A stretch of 64,000 nucleotides of DNA from Thinopyrum elongatum (taxonomy: Eukaryota; Streptophyta; Magnoliopsida; Poales; Poaceae). The stretch is from positions 286,699,395 to 286,763,394 of the forward strand of contig CM022298.1 of NCBI GenBank assembly GCA_011799875.1. Direction: 5' to 3'. Positions 52,696 through 64,000 of this stretch are shown in pieces (position 1 is the stretch's first letter; every line of letters starts with the position of its first letter). The position numbers were made by a program, and so were the translations under genes. Under the pieces are notes generated by a model that worked only from the letters and a program-made list of their open reading frames with translations, made no database searches and was not told where the DNA came from.

Positions 52696-55392
52696 TTACG
52701 GGTAGAACTTACGGAGATGCTTAATGATCCATGAGTTTTGCAATTGAATGCCATCTCCAGTCTCCAGACGGACTGCGCCATGTCTGGTGACTCGTACTAC
52801 CCGGTAAGGGCCTTCCCACTTCGACGTCAACTTGTTTGTACCCTTGGTGGACTGAATATGCCTAAGGACAAGGTCGCCTTCCTCAAAACCCCGGGCACAA
52901 ACCCTGCGGCTGTGATAGCGACGCAGGGCTTGCTGGTAGCGTGTAGCACGCGCAGCGGCCCGGAGACGGTTCTCCTCAAGTAGCACAGTGTCATCACGCC
53001 GGTGCCATTCCTGCGCTACTTCATCGTAGGCAAGCACTCGAGGAGACCCGAATATGAGTTCCGTGGGGATAACTGCTTCTGCCCCATAGACTAGGGAGAA
53101 GGGAGTCTGCCCGGTAGCTCAATTTGGTGTCGTTCTGAGGGACCAAAGAACCACCGGCAGCTCGTCAATCCATCGCCTGCCACACTTCTGCAGTCTATCA
53201 AAAGTTCTTGTCTTGAGGCCCCGCAACACTTCATCGTTCGCCCTCTCAGCTTGTCCGTTGCTTCTGGGATGGGCGACAGAGGCAAATGAAATCTTGCTTC
53301 CGAGGGCATGAACATATTGCATGAAGGCACGGCTCGTGAATTGGGTGCCATTGTCAGTGATGATCTGGGTAGGAACTCCGAAGCGGCACACCAATCCTTT
53401 CAAGAACTTGATAGCTGACTGAGCGGTCACCTTTCTCATGGGCTCCACCTCTGGCCACTTTGTGAACTTGTCGATAGGGACGAACAAGAACTCAAAGCCC
53501 CCGGTAGCACGGGGGAAGGGGCCCAAGATATCGAGCCCCCAGACCGAGAAGGGCCATGATAAAGGGATCGTTTGAAGAGCTTGGGCAAGCTGATGAATGT
53601 TCTTGGAGTGGAACTGGCAGGCTTCACATTTGGTGATGCGCTCAACTGCATCTTGGAGGGTCGTGGGCCAATAGAAACCTTGCCGGAAGGCTTTCCCAAC
53701 CAAGGCCCTTGATCCAATGTGTGAGCCGCACATACCTTTGTGTATCTCTGCCAACAGTTCCTTTCCTTCCTCCCAGCAAATGCACTTCAATTTCACACCG
53801 TTGGGCCTCCTTCTGTATAGTGTGTCATCGACAAACTGATACATACTGGCCCTCCGGGCTACTCTTTCAGCTTCTTCTTGCTCTTCGGGGAGTTCTCTAG
53901 TTTGGAGGAAATGGACTATGTGCCGTGCCCAAGTTGGGGCCAGAAGCTCGGCAACAAGGACCAACAGCACCTCCTCATTCGCAGGAGTGCACTTCTTGAC
54001 CGCAGGGACCAGTGGTCCGGCGGGATGGTGCAGCTCGCTGATCGAAGGGGAGTTGTTCCCGCCAAGCTCTCTGTCGGGGGCCTCGGGAGGCCCTGCCGGG
54101 TGAGGCTTGCCGGAGTCTAGTTTCCTCCTCTTTCTGGCCATTGTTTCCGGGGATACGGAGGGTTGAGTCCGATGGAGACCAAAAGTCCCTGGTTCCACAG
54201 GGAGTTTTTGCACAGCGCACTTTGACAGATGATCAGCGATGTTGTTTTCCTCACGAGGTACGTGCTCTGTTTGCAATCCGTCAAAGCGCTCCTCCAACTT
54301 TCTCACTTCCTCAACGTATGCCTCCACCAATGGACTTTGGTAATCCTTGTTGACTTGTCTCACCACAAGCTGTGAATCTCCGCGGATGATCAGCTTCTTG
54401 ATTTCCAGTTCTGTTGCAATTCTGAGGCCGGCAAGGAGCCCTTCATACTCTGCAGTATTGTTGATAGCCTTCTCCCGGGGAAAGTGCATCTGGACGATGT
54501 ACTTAAGGTGCTCCCCAGTGGGAGCAACAAGAAGCATGCCAGCCCCTGCACCTTGCAGGGAGAAGGCATGATCGAAATACATGATCCAATCTTGGGGCGC
54601 TTCCTTGCCGGGAATAACTGTCTCCAATACCTCTTCATCAGGAGTTGGTGTCCACTCTGCGATGAATTCTACTAGTGCTCTGCTCTGAATGGTTGTCGTG
54701 CTTTCAAACTTCAAACCAAAGCTGGACAACTCCAAAGCCCATTCCACAATCCTGCCGGTGGCCTCAGGGTTCCGGAGTATGCGTTGCAAGGGGAAACAGG
54801 TGACAACTGTGATCTCGCGGGCTTGGAAGTAGTGGCGCAGTTTCCTTGAGGCCATGATGAGGCCAAAAATCAGCTTTTGCACGCCAGAGTACCTCGACCT
54901 AGCCCCCTGCAACAGGGAGCTGAGGAAGTACACTGGGCCCTGCACCACTTTCTTCTTTGCCGTGACCAGAGAACTGCTTCTGCTGCTCTGCCTTTCTTCG
55001 CTCTGGACTGACTCTGGCCTTGTCGGGATAGGTCCACTTTCTTCTCCAGAGGTAACAGAGGTTGTGGTTGTCGCGTCATCCACCTCCCGCTGCGCCACCA
55101 GTGCTGCGCTAACCGCTTGATTGGTTGCCGCCAAGTATAGCAGCAACGGCTCTTGTGGTTCGGGAGCGACCAAGATGGGCACAGAGGAAAGATAGGTCTT
55201 CAAATCTTGTAGTGCAACATCTGCCTCCGGGGTCCATTCCACGGGCCCTGCCTTCTTCAAGATTTTGAAAAACGGCAGGGCGCGCTCGGCAGACTTGGAA
55301 ATGAACCTGCTTAGTGTAGCCATGCATCCTGTCAAATGCCTCACGTCCTTGACTTTCCTGGGTGCCTGAATCGGAGGGGACGCCAAACACAC
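52696..55392 (-). pseudogene. pol of element D: RT tail, two RNase H domains, integrase (one stop in ~899 codons)
   Basis: One frame from 55392 to the stop at 52696, broken only by TGA 53121-53119 (RTTPN*ATGQTPF). RT-linked RNase H region: RFISKSAERALPFFKILKKA, PLLLYLAATNQAVSAALVAQ, PVYFLSSLLQGARSRYSGVQ. Second, Tat-type RNase H: DWIMYFDHAFSLQGAGAGML (FDHA where FDGA is usual), NNTAEYEGLLAGL, IRGDSQLVVRQ, ENNIADHLSK, so all four acidic sites remain. Integrase: HKGMCGSHIGSRA ... KCEACQFH zinc part, WGLDILGPFP, ITDNGTQFTS and HPRSNGQAERANDE (DDE complete). C-terminal EEGDLVLRHIQSTKGTNKLT ending LRKFYP. A single reversion-type change separates this frame from open, so the element is young. Confidence 0.92.
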
Positions 55393-56086
55393 ACTTCTCC
55401 GGGTTCAGCTTCAAGTTGATTTTACGCAGATTAGCAAAGGTTTCTTCCAAATCCTGGATGAGGGTTGATCTATCCTTGGTCTTGACCACAATATCATCCA
55501 TGTAAGCCTCAATGTTTCTGTGTAGCTGGGACTCAAAGCCAATCTGTACTGCTCTTGCAAAGGTGGATCCGGCGCTATTCAGCCCGAAGGGCATCCGTAC
55601 AAAGCAATACGTGCCACACGGGGTTATGAACACGGTTTTCACCTCGTCTTCCTTGGACATGAAGATCTGGTGGTATCCGGAGTAGGCATCCAGAAAGGAA
55701 AGCAGATCGCACCCGGAAGTGGAATCCACAATCTGGTCGATGCGCGGCAAGGGGAACGGGTCCTTCGGGCATGCCTTGTTCAGATCTGTAAAATCTATGC
55801 CAAGCCTCCATTTCTCATTCGCCTTGCGCACCACCACTGGATTTGCCAACCACGTGGGGTGCAACACTCCCCTGACCAAACCAGCTGCTTCAAGTTTCTT
55901 GATCTCATCGGCAATAAACTGTTGCCGCTCCAAAGCTTGCTTCTGGACCTTCTGCTTGATGGGCCGGGCATGTGGGCAGACAGCAAGGTGGTGCTCGATT
56001 ACCTCCCTGGGAACACCAAGGATGTCAGATGGTTGCCAGGCAAACACATCGACATTCGCCCGCAGGAAGGCAACGAGCAAGCTTTC
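55370..56086 (-). pseudogene. Reverse transcriptase of element D, 3' end deleted
   Basis: Follows the protease in the same frame past TAG 56089-56087. Blocks: LLVAFLRANVDVFAWQPSDI, HHLAVCPHARPIKQKVQKQA, IDFTDLNKACPKDPFPLPRI, DAYSGYHQIFMSKEDEVKTV, CGTYCFVRMPFGLNSAGSTF and the active site AYMDDIVVKTKDRS (YMDD intact). After EKCVFGVPS the GKLLGF...IRAI block present in element A (22830-22900) is missing and the frame changes, so about 75 bp were lost at 55390 or so. Copies element RNA into cDNA. Confidence 0.9.
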
Positions 56087-57033
56087 CTATTTGTCATCGA
56101 GGGTGGCACTGATAGTGAAGGTACCATCAGTGCCAGCCAGCCCTGCCAGGACCTTCTTCACAGCAGGCGCAGCAGCTTTGGATCTCTTGCTATTGGAACT
56201 CTCCGGCAAGTCATCGACAAGCGCAGCGCACTCCGGAGAGGCACGCTTCCTGGATTCCTTGCTGGCATCCTTGCTAGCTCTCTTCATTTTCTTACTCTCC
56301 TTAGCGGGAACACTGGCTTCCGCGGCCTCTGCCGCGACTGCTTCACGATACATCTTGTCCATGCATATGACTGCATCTTTCTGATCTGACGGAATGGAAA
56401 TGACTCCTATCGGCCCTGGCATCTTCAAGGTGTTGTAGGCATAGTGAGATGCCGCCAAGAACTTGGCCAGAGCTGGGCGACCAAGGATTCCATTGTACGG
56501 CAAGGGGAGGTCGACCACGTCAAACATGATCTTCTCAGTCCGGTAGTTTAACTCCCCCCCCCGAATGTCACCGGCAGCGTGATCTTTCCTTTAGGACGAC
56601 TCCTACCGGGGTTGATTCCTTGGAACGTACCAGTAACCTTGAGCTCCTCATCCACTATCTGAAGTTTGCTGAGGACCTTTGGAGATATCAGATTCAACCC
56701 AGCCCCGCCGTCAACCAACATCTTTGTGACTTTGAGGTTGCGTATTGTTGGTGAGACCAACAATGGCAAGCACCCTACTGCAGTGGTGCGATCAGGGCGA
56801 TCCTCTTCGTCAAAGATGATGGGCATGCGGGACCATTTGAGCGGCTTCCGAGAATCTGCCGCTGGCTCCATGGCATTGACTTCACGTGCCCATTGTTTAA
56901 GTTGGCGGTGAGAGGAGTGCAGAGATGCACCCCCGTCAACACACAAGGCATCAGTGGCTTTCTGGAACTCCTGCTCGCTGGTTTCCTCTTCATCTCCCTC
57001 ATCGGTCTCATCACTGCAATTCCTTCTTCTCAC
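56087..57033 (-). pseudogene. Protease region of element D, frame broken in a G-run
   Basis: First part (57033-56548): DETDEGDEEETSEQEFQKAT, DGGASLHSSHRQLKQWAREV, then VTKMLVDGGAGLNLISPKVL with the catalytic Asp in DGGAG. At 56554-56562 a run of nine G (minus strand) breaks the frame; seven would keep it, judged from the matching place in element E. Second part (56527-56087): MFDVVDLPLPYNGILGRPAL, AKFLAASHYAYNTLKMPG and a Lys/Ala-rich linker. A one-base shift also separates it from gag near 57011. Confidence 0.85.
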
Positions 57034-58288
57034 GGCCTCTAGCGGGTTTCCCTTGATTCTGAGGAGCCTTGCCGAGGCGGCTTACTCCGCCGCCACGGCC
57101 CTTCCCGCCAGCACCATCTTGATTCTTCTCCTTATCACGCTTCTCATACTCAGCCCTCTGCTTCCTGACGAGCTGCTCAACCTGATGGCACTCTTGAAGG
57201 TCGTGGCCCTTGGTCCTATGGATCTTGCAATACGGCCCCTCACCCTTCCCGGCCTTCTCGACAGCCGCAGCCGCCCGGCAGTCAGTGCACGCGGCAACCT
57301 CCTTGCCGGGTGCTTCGGCCTTGGCCTTCTTGCCGGTACTAGGTGTGCTTGACCCTTCGACTGCCATCACAACTTTCTCCTTGTGCTTCTTATTGCGTTT
57401 CATATTATTCTTCTGGCTGGTGGCGTCATCGTCATCGTCTGAATCGATGTCGACGCCGTCCTCTTCACCGGGAAGTCGCCTTCCCTCCTCTATACAAGCA
57501 CACTTATCCACCAGTGTGTATAACTCATTCACAGGCCTGGGCAGCCGCACGTTCATTTTGGAACGTATCCGGCGGTTGCGCTTGTTGGACTGGAATGCAG
57601 CTATCACGGCTACCGGGTGGATGTCTGGGATGTTCCTGTGCACTCGGCTGAACCTTTGCATGTACTTCCGCAGGGTCTCCCCTTCCTTCTACGGGAGGAG
57701 TTGCAGATCGCTGGGCCGCCCTGGTTCTTGATGGCCACCCGTGAAGGTGCCAACAAACTCATGGCACAGGTCAGCCCAAGTTGAAATGGAGTTCTCCGGC
57801 AGGTGCATCAGCCAAGACCTCATGTTTGGCTTGAGTGCCAAAGGGAAGTATTTGGCGAACACCTTCTCGTCTCTCCCCCCGGCAGCCTGAACAGCGATGG
57901 TGTAGATGCTCAGGAACTCTGCCGGGTTCAATCTTCCATCGTACTTCTCTGGTATCTCCGGCTTGAATGTGCGGGAGATGGCCAACGGACTTGCAGTAGC
58001 TCGCGAGTGAAGGCAGGGCACCCAACCTCGAAAGGTAGGCACCCACCCTCACCGAGCGTAGGCTCGTCGACGTCGGGGCTGTTGCACCGACCAGACTGGC
58101 AGCGGGTGTCGCGGTGTTGCTCGACGATGATGCGCGCGCCTTCCCCTTGCCTGCCTTCCTGGGCTTGCCGCTGGTCCCGACGCACTCGAGGACCGGACGA
58201 AGCCATTGAGACGTTGTCGGGTTCTTGATCGCATGGCTCTGGTCGTGGCCTTTGCGCAGGCTGCTGCGGAGGGGACAGCACCGTGGGG
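57011..58288 (-). pseudogene. gag of element D (5' end cut by LARD-2)
   Basis: One frame with stops at 58051-58049 and 57691-57689. Core: FKPEIPEKYDGRLNPAEFLS, KYFPLALKPNMRSWLMHLPE, SISTWADLCHEFVGTFTGGH, TLRKYMQRFSRVHRNIPDIH, VAVIAAFQSNKRNRRIRSKM. Then a poly-Asp patch (DIDSDDDDDATSQ), a Lys-rich part (MKRNKKHKEKVV) and a knuckle-like CTDCRAAAAVEKAG / YCKIHRTKGHDLQEC. Ends GREKKELQ. Tat-type capsid and nucleocapsid. The start codon cannot be fixed because LARD-2 inserted at 58292. Confidence 0.87.
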
Positions 58289-58291
58289 GTG

Positions 58292-61200
58292 TGTAGCACC
58301 CAAGATGCGATTCTATCCCACTCATGTGATGAATTCATGATTGAGGCACAATCGCATTTTGAGCGCATAGCAAGGTGGATATCATTACAACATACCATGT
58401 ACTAAATAAATGAGAATACAAGATAAAGGCTTACACTTGCCACAAGCTACAACAATAATACATAGATACATCAATACATATCAATCATCATACAGAAGAG
58501 CAGGATCCAACTACGGATGAAATCAAACGAAAAAGATGAACGACATCCACCCTGCTAATCCCAGGCTCCCGACCCGGAACCTATTCCTTGATCGAAGAAG
58601 AAGAAGAACTCCAAAACAAGCAAGCATCGCTCTCACGTCAGATCATCGCATTACCTGTACCTGCAGCTGTGGTTGTAGTAATCTATGAGCCACGAGGACT
58701 CAGCAATCCCATTACCATGGGTATCAAGACTAGCAAAGCTTAATGGGTATGGAATGGATAAGTGGTGAGGTTGTAGCAAGCACTAAGCATTGTATGGTGG
58801 CTAACTTACGAGTACAAGAATAAGATGAGAAACTATGCAAACGATCTGAAACTAGTAATGATCAAGAAGTGATCCTGAACTACTTACGTTCAATCATAAC
58901 CCCACCGTGTTCTCTTCTCGAACTCACTCGAAAAGAGACGGTCACGGTTACGCACGCGGTTGGAGTATTTTAATTTGGATCTGGTGTCAAGTTCTCTACA
59001 ACCGGATATTAAAAATTCCCATCTGCCACATAACCGCGGGCACGGCTTTCGGAAAGATTAAACCCTGCAGGGGTGTCCCAACTTAGTCCATCACAAACTC
59101 TCATGATCAATGGAGGAAAATCCTCCTCCCGGAACAACCCGATCAAGCTCGGAATCCCGGTTCACAAGACATTTCGACAATGGTAAAACAAAACCAGCAA
59201 GACCTCCCGACGTGCCGACACCCTGATAGTAGCCGCGTGTATCTCGTCTCAGGCCACGACGGATGAGCGAAGCTTATGGTTGGCTGAGACCCAAGTTGCC
59301 AAGGGGGCACCGCAAGGTGCTCTATTTTGGACCAACACTCATGAGGAGCACTGGCCCGGGTTGTTGATTAATTATCCTTGTGGTCCAGAAAGTCCCTATG
59401 CAAGTTTTAGTTGTTATTAGGCAAATGGTAAACCAAAGTTGGGCCTTGCTGGAAGAGTTTTATTCAAAGCAAACTATCGAGGGGGGCCCATAAACCCCGA
59501 CCGTGTTAGGAACGCAAAATCAAGGAACATAACACCGGTATGACGGAAACTAGGGCGGCAAGAGTGGAACAAAACACCAAGCAAAAGGCTAAGCCTTCCA
59601 CCCTTTACCAAGTATATAGATGCATTAATTAAATAAGAGATATTGTGATATCCCATGATATCCATGTCCCAACATGGAACCTGCAACTAGCAATGCTATA
59701 AGAGGGGCTAAGCAAAGCGGTAACATAGCCAAACAACGGTTTGCTGGGATGGTGAAAAGGTTAGAGGCTGTTTCATGGCATATTGGGAGGCTTGATAAAC
59801 AAGTGGTTGGTAGCGTGACATAGCGATAGCATCGAGACAACTAGCAAAGCAAAGATAGTAGTGATATCCAAGGTAACGGTCATCTTGCCTGAAATCCCGC
59901 TAGGAAGAAGGTCGAGTCCGTGAAGAAGACGAACAGGCGTAGTCGAACGAATCCTCACAATCGCAGCGTAACCGAAACTATCAAGGAGAAGCTCAACCGG
60001 AAAGAAGCAAACATCATGGTAAACTAACAAGCATAAACATGGCATGATGCGCAATGAAGTATGATGCATGTCCGGTTTAATGAGGCATGGCATGGCAAAG
60101 TGCAACAAACAATACTACAAGGTAAGTGGAGCTCAATATGCAACGAGTTGCATATTGACGAAACACCACATTCATTTATTTAGTTCGCTCTTGTTTATTC
60201 TCACATCAATATTAAATGTTGTTAAACATGGCAAGAGGTGAGGCATAAGTAAACTAACTATTTAGGCAAGTTTAAATGAGGCCGGAAATAACAAACAACA
60301 ATTCCGGAAAATCCCCATATGCATATTTTGGATTTGGTACTGTTCTACCTAAAACCATATTTTCAAGTTGTTAAACAGTAAAATAAAGTGCACCATGTTA
60401 AACTATGCATTTTTCTACCCAATTTACATATAAAGTATATTTAATTCGGAGCTACGGTTAATTAGTTATGAAATAAACCATTTTAGCATGTCATTATGCA
60501 AATTAAATGTAAACAGCATTTTAAACATTTTTAACATGGATGAAAGTGGCATATTATGAAACTAGATGAAATTCTAATCATTTTACATATATAATGGTTT
60601 TACATATGATGCACGGTTGTGGAGTTATTAAATGCATGAACTTGAATGTTTTTCTGCAAAACCGGCGTTCTCTGGATAATAGACAAATTCGCAGCGCAGG
60701 AAAAAAAACACTACGGGCTGAATCTGACTGGCCCAACAGTGCATAGGGGCAAACAGTGGCTAGGCTGAGGCTCACCAGAGGGCCCTGGGCCGGTCCAGCG
60801 GAAGCAGGGGAGGGGCTGAGGCTCGGTCAATGCGGGCAGGACCCGGTCGAGCGACGCGCTTGCTGCTGCTGCTTGCTGCAGCTGACGACGACAGAGATGG
60901 AAGTAGGGGCACGGCAGTGCGGATGAGGCGGAGGAGGGTGGATCTGGCCAACGTCGAGGAGATCCGGGCAGCGCAGGAGCTCGAACCAGTGGCCATGGTG
61001 CTCTCTGTCCAGGGAGAAAACAGAGAGAGGGGAAAACAAGGTGAGGTTGGGAGGAGAAGAAAGGAAGGAAGGAAGGAAGAGGAGCACGGGGCGCTGGGTT
61101 GCATCTGCTGCTACGGGTGGCCGGCGAAGGCGAGCTCCAGCTCGGGCTGGTCGAGGGACTTGGCGGCGGCAACCTACACGGGTGATGACGACGGTGGGTC

Positions 61201-62041
61201 TGGCAGAGCTGGGGCCCTGAGGTGGAGCCACACGAGGAGGCTCAGGAGGGATCGGGCGCGGCATCGCTGCACTTGCAGGAGGCAGACGCGGCTGGCTGCT
61301 AACGGGCTCGGGTGGCTGCGGCTGGATGGGTGGAACGAGCAGAGGCCGGGGTGAGGTGCGAGGCGACGTGGAGGAGGCAGGGCCTCGGGTGCTCGTGGAC
61401 AACGGGCGGCTCAGCTGGTCGAGGGGATCGAAGGAATCCAGGGGAGGCGTTGGTTGGGTGGAGAAGGATCGGGATGGATCCCGAGGAAGAAGGAGGTTGG
61501 TCAGGTGGCTCGAATGGATCGGGCAAGATCCCGAGAATGGAGGAGATAGTGGGCGGCGGCGGCGCGGAGGATTTGATGGATGGGACAGCTAGGGCTAGGG
61601 TTTGACCAGATATATATAGTAGGTGGTCAAAGGTGGGACTATTTGGTCCCTCCGATCATAATCGGATGGTCCTGGATAAATAGGTTAGGAGAGTCCAACA
61701 AAGAACCGAAGATATTTTAGGGATGTTTGGGGTTGATCCGGATCCATCGGTCACGACTGAACAGTCCGGGTTCGGGGAAGTTTCGGACGCGCACGAGGGG
61801 GTGTGGGAACTGTGCAGAGAGGGTTAAACGGTCGGACAACAAAAGAACGGTTGGTTTGAGAAAGGTCAACAGAGACAAATGGGAAGCGGCACTACGAACG
61901 ACTACGAGTTTTGAAAACATGACGGCAACGGAGTGCCGATGCAATGCAAATGATGACATGACAAAAGCGCAAACAAATAAAACACACGACGGCAACGAAA
62001 TAACTGGAAAGCATCTGGAGCATCGGTCTCGGGGTGTCACA
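58292..62041 (-). repeat. 3' LTR of LARD-2 (3750 bp)
   Basis: Minus strand starts TGTGACACCCCGAGACC and ends GGGTGCTACA. TATA (ctatatatatc) at 61619-61629 with a C-rich leader after it, giving GC-rich accidental frames at 60711-61605. The left 1.3 kb matches LARD-1 up to 59621. Confidence 0.85.
61619..61629 (-). promoter_or_regulatory. TATA box in LARD-2 LTR
   Basis: Minus strand ctatatatatctgg, about 0.42 kb into the LTR. Confidence 0.6.
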
Positions 62042-62058
62042 ACTCTCCTCCACTTACA
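62042..62058 (-). promoter_or_regulatory. Polypurine tract of LARD-2
   Basis: Minus strand GTAAGTGGAGGAGAGT before LTR start TGTGACACCCC. This fixes the element on the minus strand. Confidence 0.75.
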
Positions 62059-64000
62059 AGATCTAAGGATGACAAACGGAAGAGGAAGAGAAGAGGTAAT
62101 ACAAAGTTGCTTCTTGACAAACGAGTGAAACCAAAGAACCTTGAGAGGTTGAAAAAAACTTGAAGAATGACACGATGGAGATGAATGAAATTTAAAACAC
62201 TCTGTTAGACAAGAGGAACAAGGAGGAAAACCAAGAGCTCAAAGGGTAAGACAGATTTTGAAACCACTCCAGTTACAACAAAATAGACAAAGAGTAAGAG
62301 CGAAAGAATTCCGGCAGCACTCCGGCTAAAAAGCGAAGGAATAGAATATGAAGTTGACAAGATGAGATGATACTTCAAAGAGAGTATCAACACAATGCCT
62401 CCGGAAGAAATGAAAGAATGAAATGAAATGGATGGAGAAGAACATGTAAACTTGGAAGAGTAACATTAGGAAGAAGGGTTGATCAAAATTGTTTAAAAAT
62501 CAACAACAAAAGTATAAGCTTGTTGTGGGCTTATGGAAAACATCTCAAAACTAGAGGTGAAATTCTGCCACTAACGGAAACAATTGATTGGTTGAGATCA
62601 AGAAAAGATGAAAAACTTCTTTCGCCGAGAGGATAGGAGAAAACTTGGATCATTGATAAGCACCAAAATAGCAACAATCCTTTGGAAAAACTTTAGGTGA
62701 AATCTGTACCAAGATAACTCCAACGAAGAAATTGTTGGGTTGAAAAGTTCTCGTGAACGAATTGAAAATGATGGGTTTAAAATATCTCATTCCTGACAAC
62801 TTGTGAATCATGAAACACGAAGGGAAATTGTCAAGAATGACGTAACACCACCTCAAAAGATAAGATAGTAAGAACTGCACTTCAGAATGCAAGATGAAGA
62901 ATGCTAGAGCTCCAACAAGAATCTTGAAGAACACTTTGAGAATGAATTAAATCTTCGATGAACCACCATGAAGAAACTCTCGAAGAACTTCGGATAAAAA
63001 AATGATGGAAAAGAAGCAAAGATTGCAAGAACAAGAATTTAACGCTTGCAATGATTTAGATGGAGCTTAGTGACGAGATAATGAGAAAACATTGGACTCC
63101 GGAAAAGAAAGATGAACAACTTGGAACCGAGAATTACTCCTCATGAACAAACTCCGAAGGAAGGGATTAATCACTTGGATGAAACAAGAATAAGAATTAC
63201 ATTATGCTTATCCTCACCAAATTAACTTGATGACAATCAATGGATTTGGCATACTACTTATTCTCTTTGAAAGGATTAACGATAGATATAGCGCATACTT
63301 GGGAAAATCTTCAAAGAACCACCGGTATGATTTTGGAAAGAACGAATGAATTGATATGGTAACAAAGGAAAAGGAATCTTGAACGAACCACCGTAAGAAT
63401 TTGAAAATGAATAAAGAAAGGAGAACGAAACATCATGAAGAATTAGATACAAACAGAGATACTTAAGGGGATTTAGATACAAGAGAATGAAGAGATCACG
63501 AGCTAATTAAAGAATACTCGAACAAAGCACCGGAAGAATATGGAGACGAACGAAGAGGCATGAATTGAGTAGAATTACGAAAATGAAGTTGAAAGATGAG
63601 AATGAAGGAATCTTTTAAAATGATGGCCTTCGGATGATCGAGAAAGGAAAGCAACTCCTGAAAAGCGTCGGATGGGTAAGAAAAGAATTCTCATGATTGG
63701 AAACAATTATGAGGATGGCATGAAGCTAGAACCACGAATCTTCAAGAGAACGGACCAAGATTTAGGAGAAACTTCTTCTTCGGTCTTAATGCTGAGAATG
63801 ACGACGAGGAACACCACCAAAATTGTTGAGACACTCCGGAACAATGATGAATATTAATGTTGAGCCAAAGATGAAAAGAATCTGAAAGCGATCTTGGAGA
63901 AGGCAATTAACTGATGAGAATTCATTCTTACGTCAAACTTTGAAATGAATTTGAGAATAACTCTGGAAAAAATTAGAAGAGTCAGGTAAGATCCTGGGAA
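62059..64000 (-). other. Interior of LARD-2, purine-rich, non-coding
   Basis: Plus strand strongly A/G-rich. The longest ORFs (up to 94 codons) look accidental and carry no retroviral motif. Short phrases recur in diverged form: gaaccaccg(gta)agaat near 62954, 63317, 63388, 63516 and 63810, and gaagaatgaa-type words, as if an old short tandem repeat had decayed. The window ends here. Confidence 0.6.

Larger units (their letters stand above)
49722..58291 (-). mobile_element. Tat-like gypsy element D (gag, pol, antisense ORF, 3' LTR), minus strand
   Basis: Minus strand order: gag (58288-57011), protease (57033-56087), RT (56086-55370), RNase H domains and integrase (55392-52696), post-pol, antisense ORF (plus strand 51107-51739), polypurine tract, 3' LTR (50624-49722). 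It is inserted in LARD-1 after ccaagtatata. Its gag is cut by LARD-2 at 58292, so the 5' LTR is outside. It is the best preserved pol of the window. Confidence 0.87.
58292..64000 (-). mobile_element. LARD-2: non-coding LTR retrotransposon, 3' LTR and part of interior, minus strand
   Basis: LTR 58292-62041, then (on the minus strand, upstream of the LTR) a polypurine tract 62042-62058 and at least 1.9 kb of interior with no ORF. The family is shared with LARD-1. Inserted in gag of element D. The 5' LTR and PBS would be to the right of the window. Confidence 0.82.

Noticed and set aside
60711..61605. Overlapping frames of 75-191 codons in the LARD-2 LTR
   Set aside because: Pro/Ser or Gly/Arg low complexity, both strands open, located after the LTR TATA box; same artefact as in LARD-0.
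48418..62041. LARD-1 and LARD-2 LTRs as the two LTRs of one element with D as its interior
   Set aside because: D has its own LTR, PPT and gag-pol, and the PPT of LARD-2 is on the right side of its LTR, not facing D.

Overview
This is plant nuclear DNA from a large grass genome, most likely a Triticeae cereal (wheat, barley or rye group). The strongest pointer is a solo LTR at 28031-29778 that I recognise as the BARE-1/WIS/Angela copia type. A solo LTR at 33891-35594 (Sabrina/WHAM-like) and a Triticeae-style CACTA terminus agree. I found no host gene, tRNA, rRNA or CRISPR array. Practically everything is transposable elements nested in each other. Family names come from memory of motifs, not from a database search, and I computed no identities.

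Layout. (1) 1-20301: the right-hand part of a CACTA DNA transposon whose left end is outside the window. It carries several small Ala-rich ORFs, a minus-strand broken ORF, a five-copy ~503-bp tandem array and a three-exon B3-like gene. A non-coding LTR retrotransposon (here LARD-0, 4816-15714, LTRs of 4074 and 4062 bp, TSD ACTAC) sits inside it. (2) 20302-22107: a decayed Ty3/gypsy fragment (E), apparently the target of the CACTA. (3) 22108-26538: pol half of a second gypsy element (A). (4) 26539-27768: LTR-like AT-rich then GC-rich sequence of unclear family. (5) 27769-37698: a gypsy Tat-lineage element (B) with gag, protease, a collapsed pol, an antisense B3-like gene and a 3' LTR. It is interrupted by two solo LTRs, each with a perfect 5-bp TSD. 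(6) 37699-42114: a copia element of SIRE/Maximus type (G), cut in the integrase. (7) 42115-48417: minus-strand Tat element C, inserted in G. (8) 48418-49721: LTR piece of a LARD (LARD-1) inserted in C. (9) 49722-58291: minus-strand Tat-like element D, inserted in LARD-1. (10) 58292-64000: LARD-2, of the same family as LARD-1, inserted in the gag of D and running off the right edge.

The most interesting system is in the space between pol and the 3' LTR of elements B, C and D. Each carries a gene running against gag-pol, two of them with a clear TATA box of their own just inside the polypurine tract. The three encoded proteins are unrelated to my eye: a B3-like DNA-binding protein (B), a Transposase_28-like protein with a coiled-coil tail and a GT-AG intron (C), and a 210-residue orphan (D). 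B and C share LTR length (878 and 879 bp), LTR ends, polypurine tract and a leader of roughly 200 bp, yet carry different genes beyond it, as if the antisense slot were a cassette. A second B3-like gene inside the CACTA element shows that two unrelated transposon classes in one locus hold this type of DNA-binding domain.
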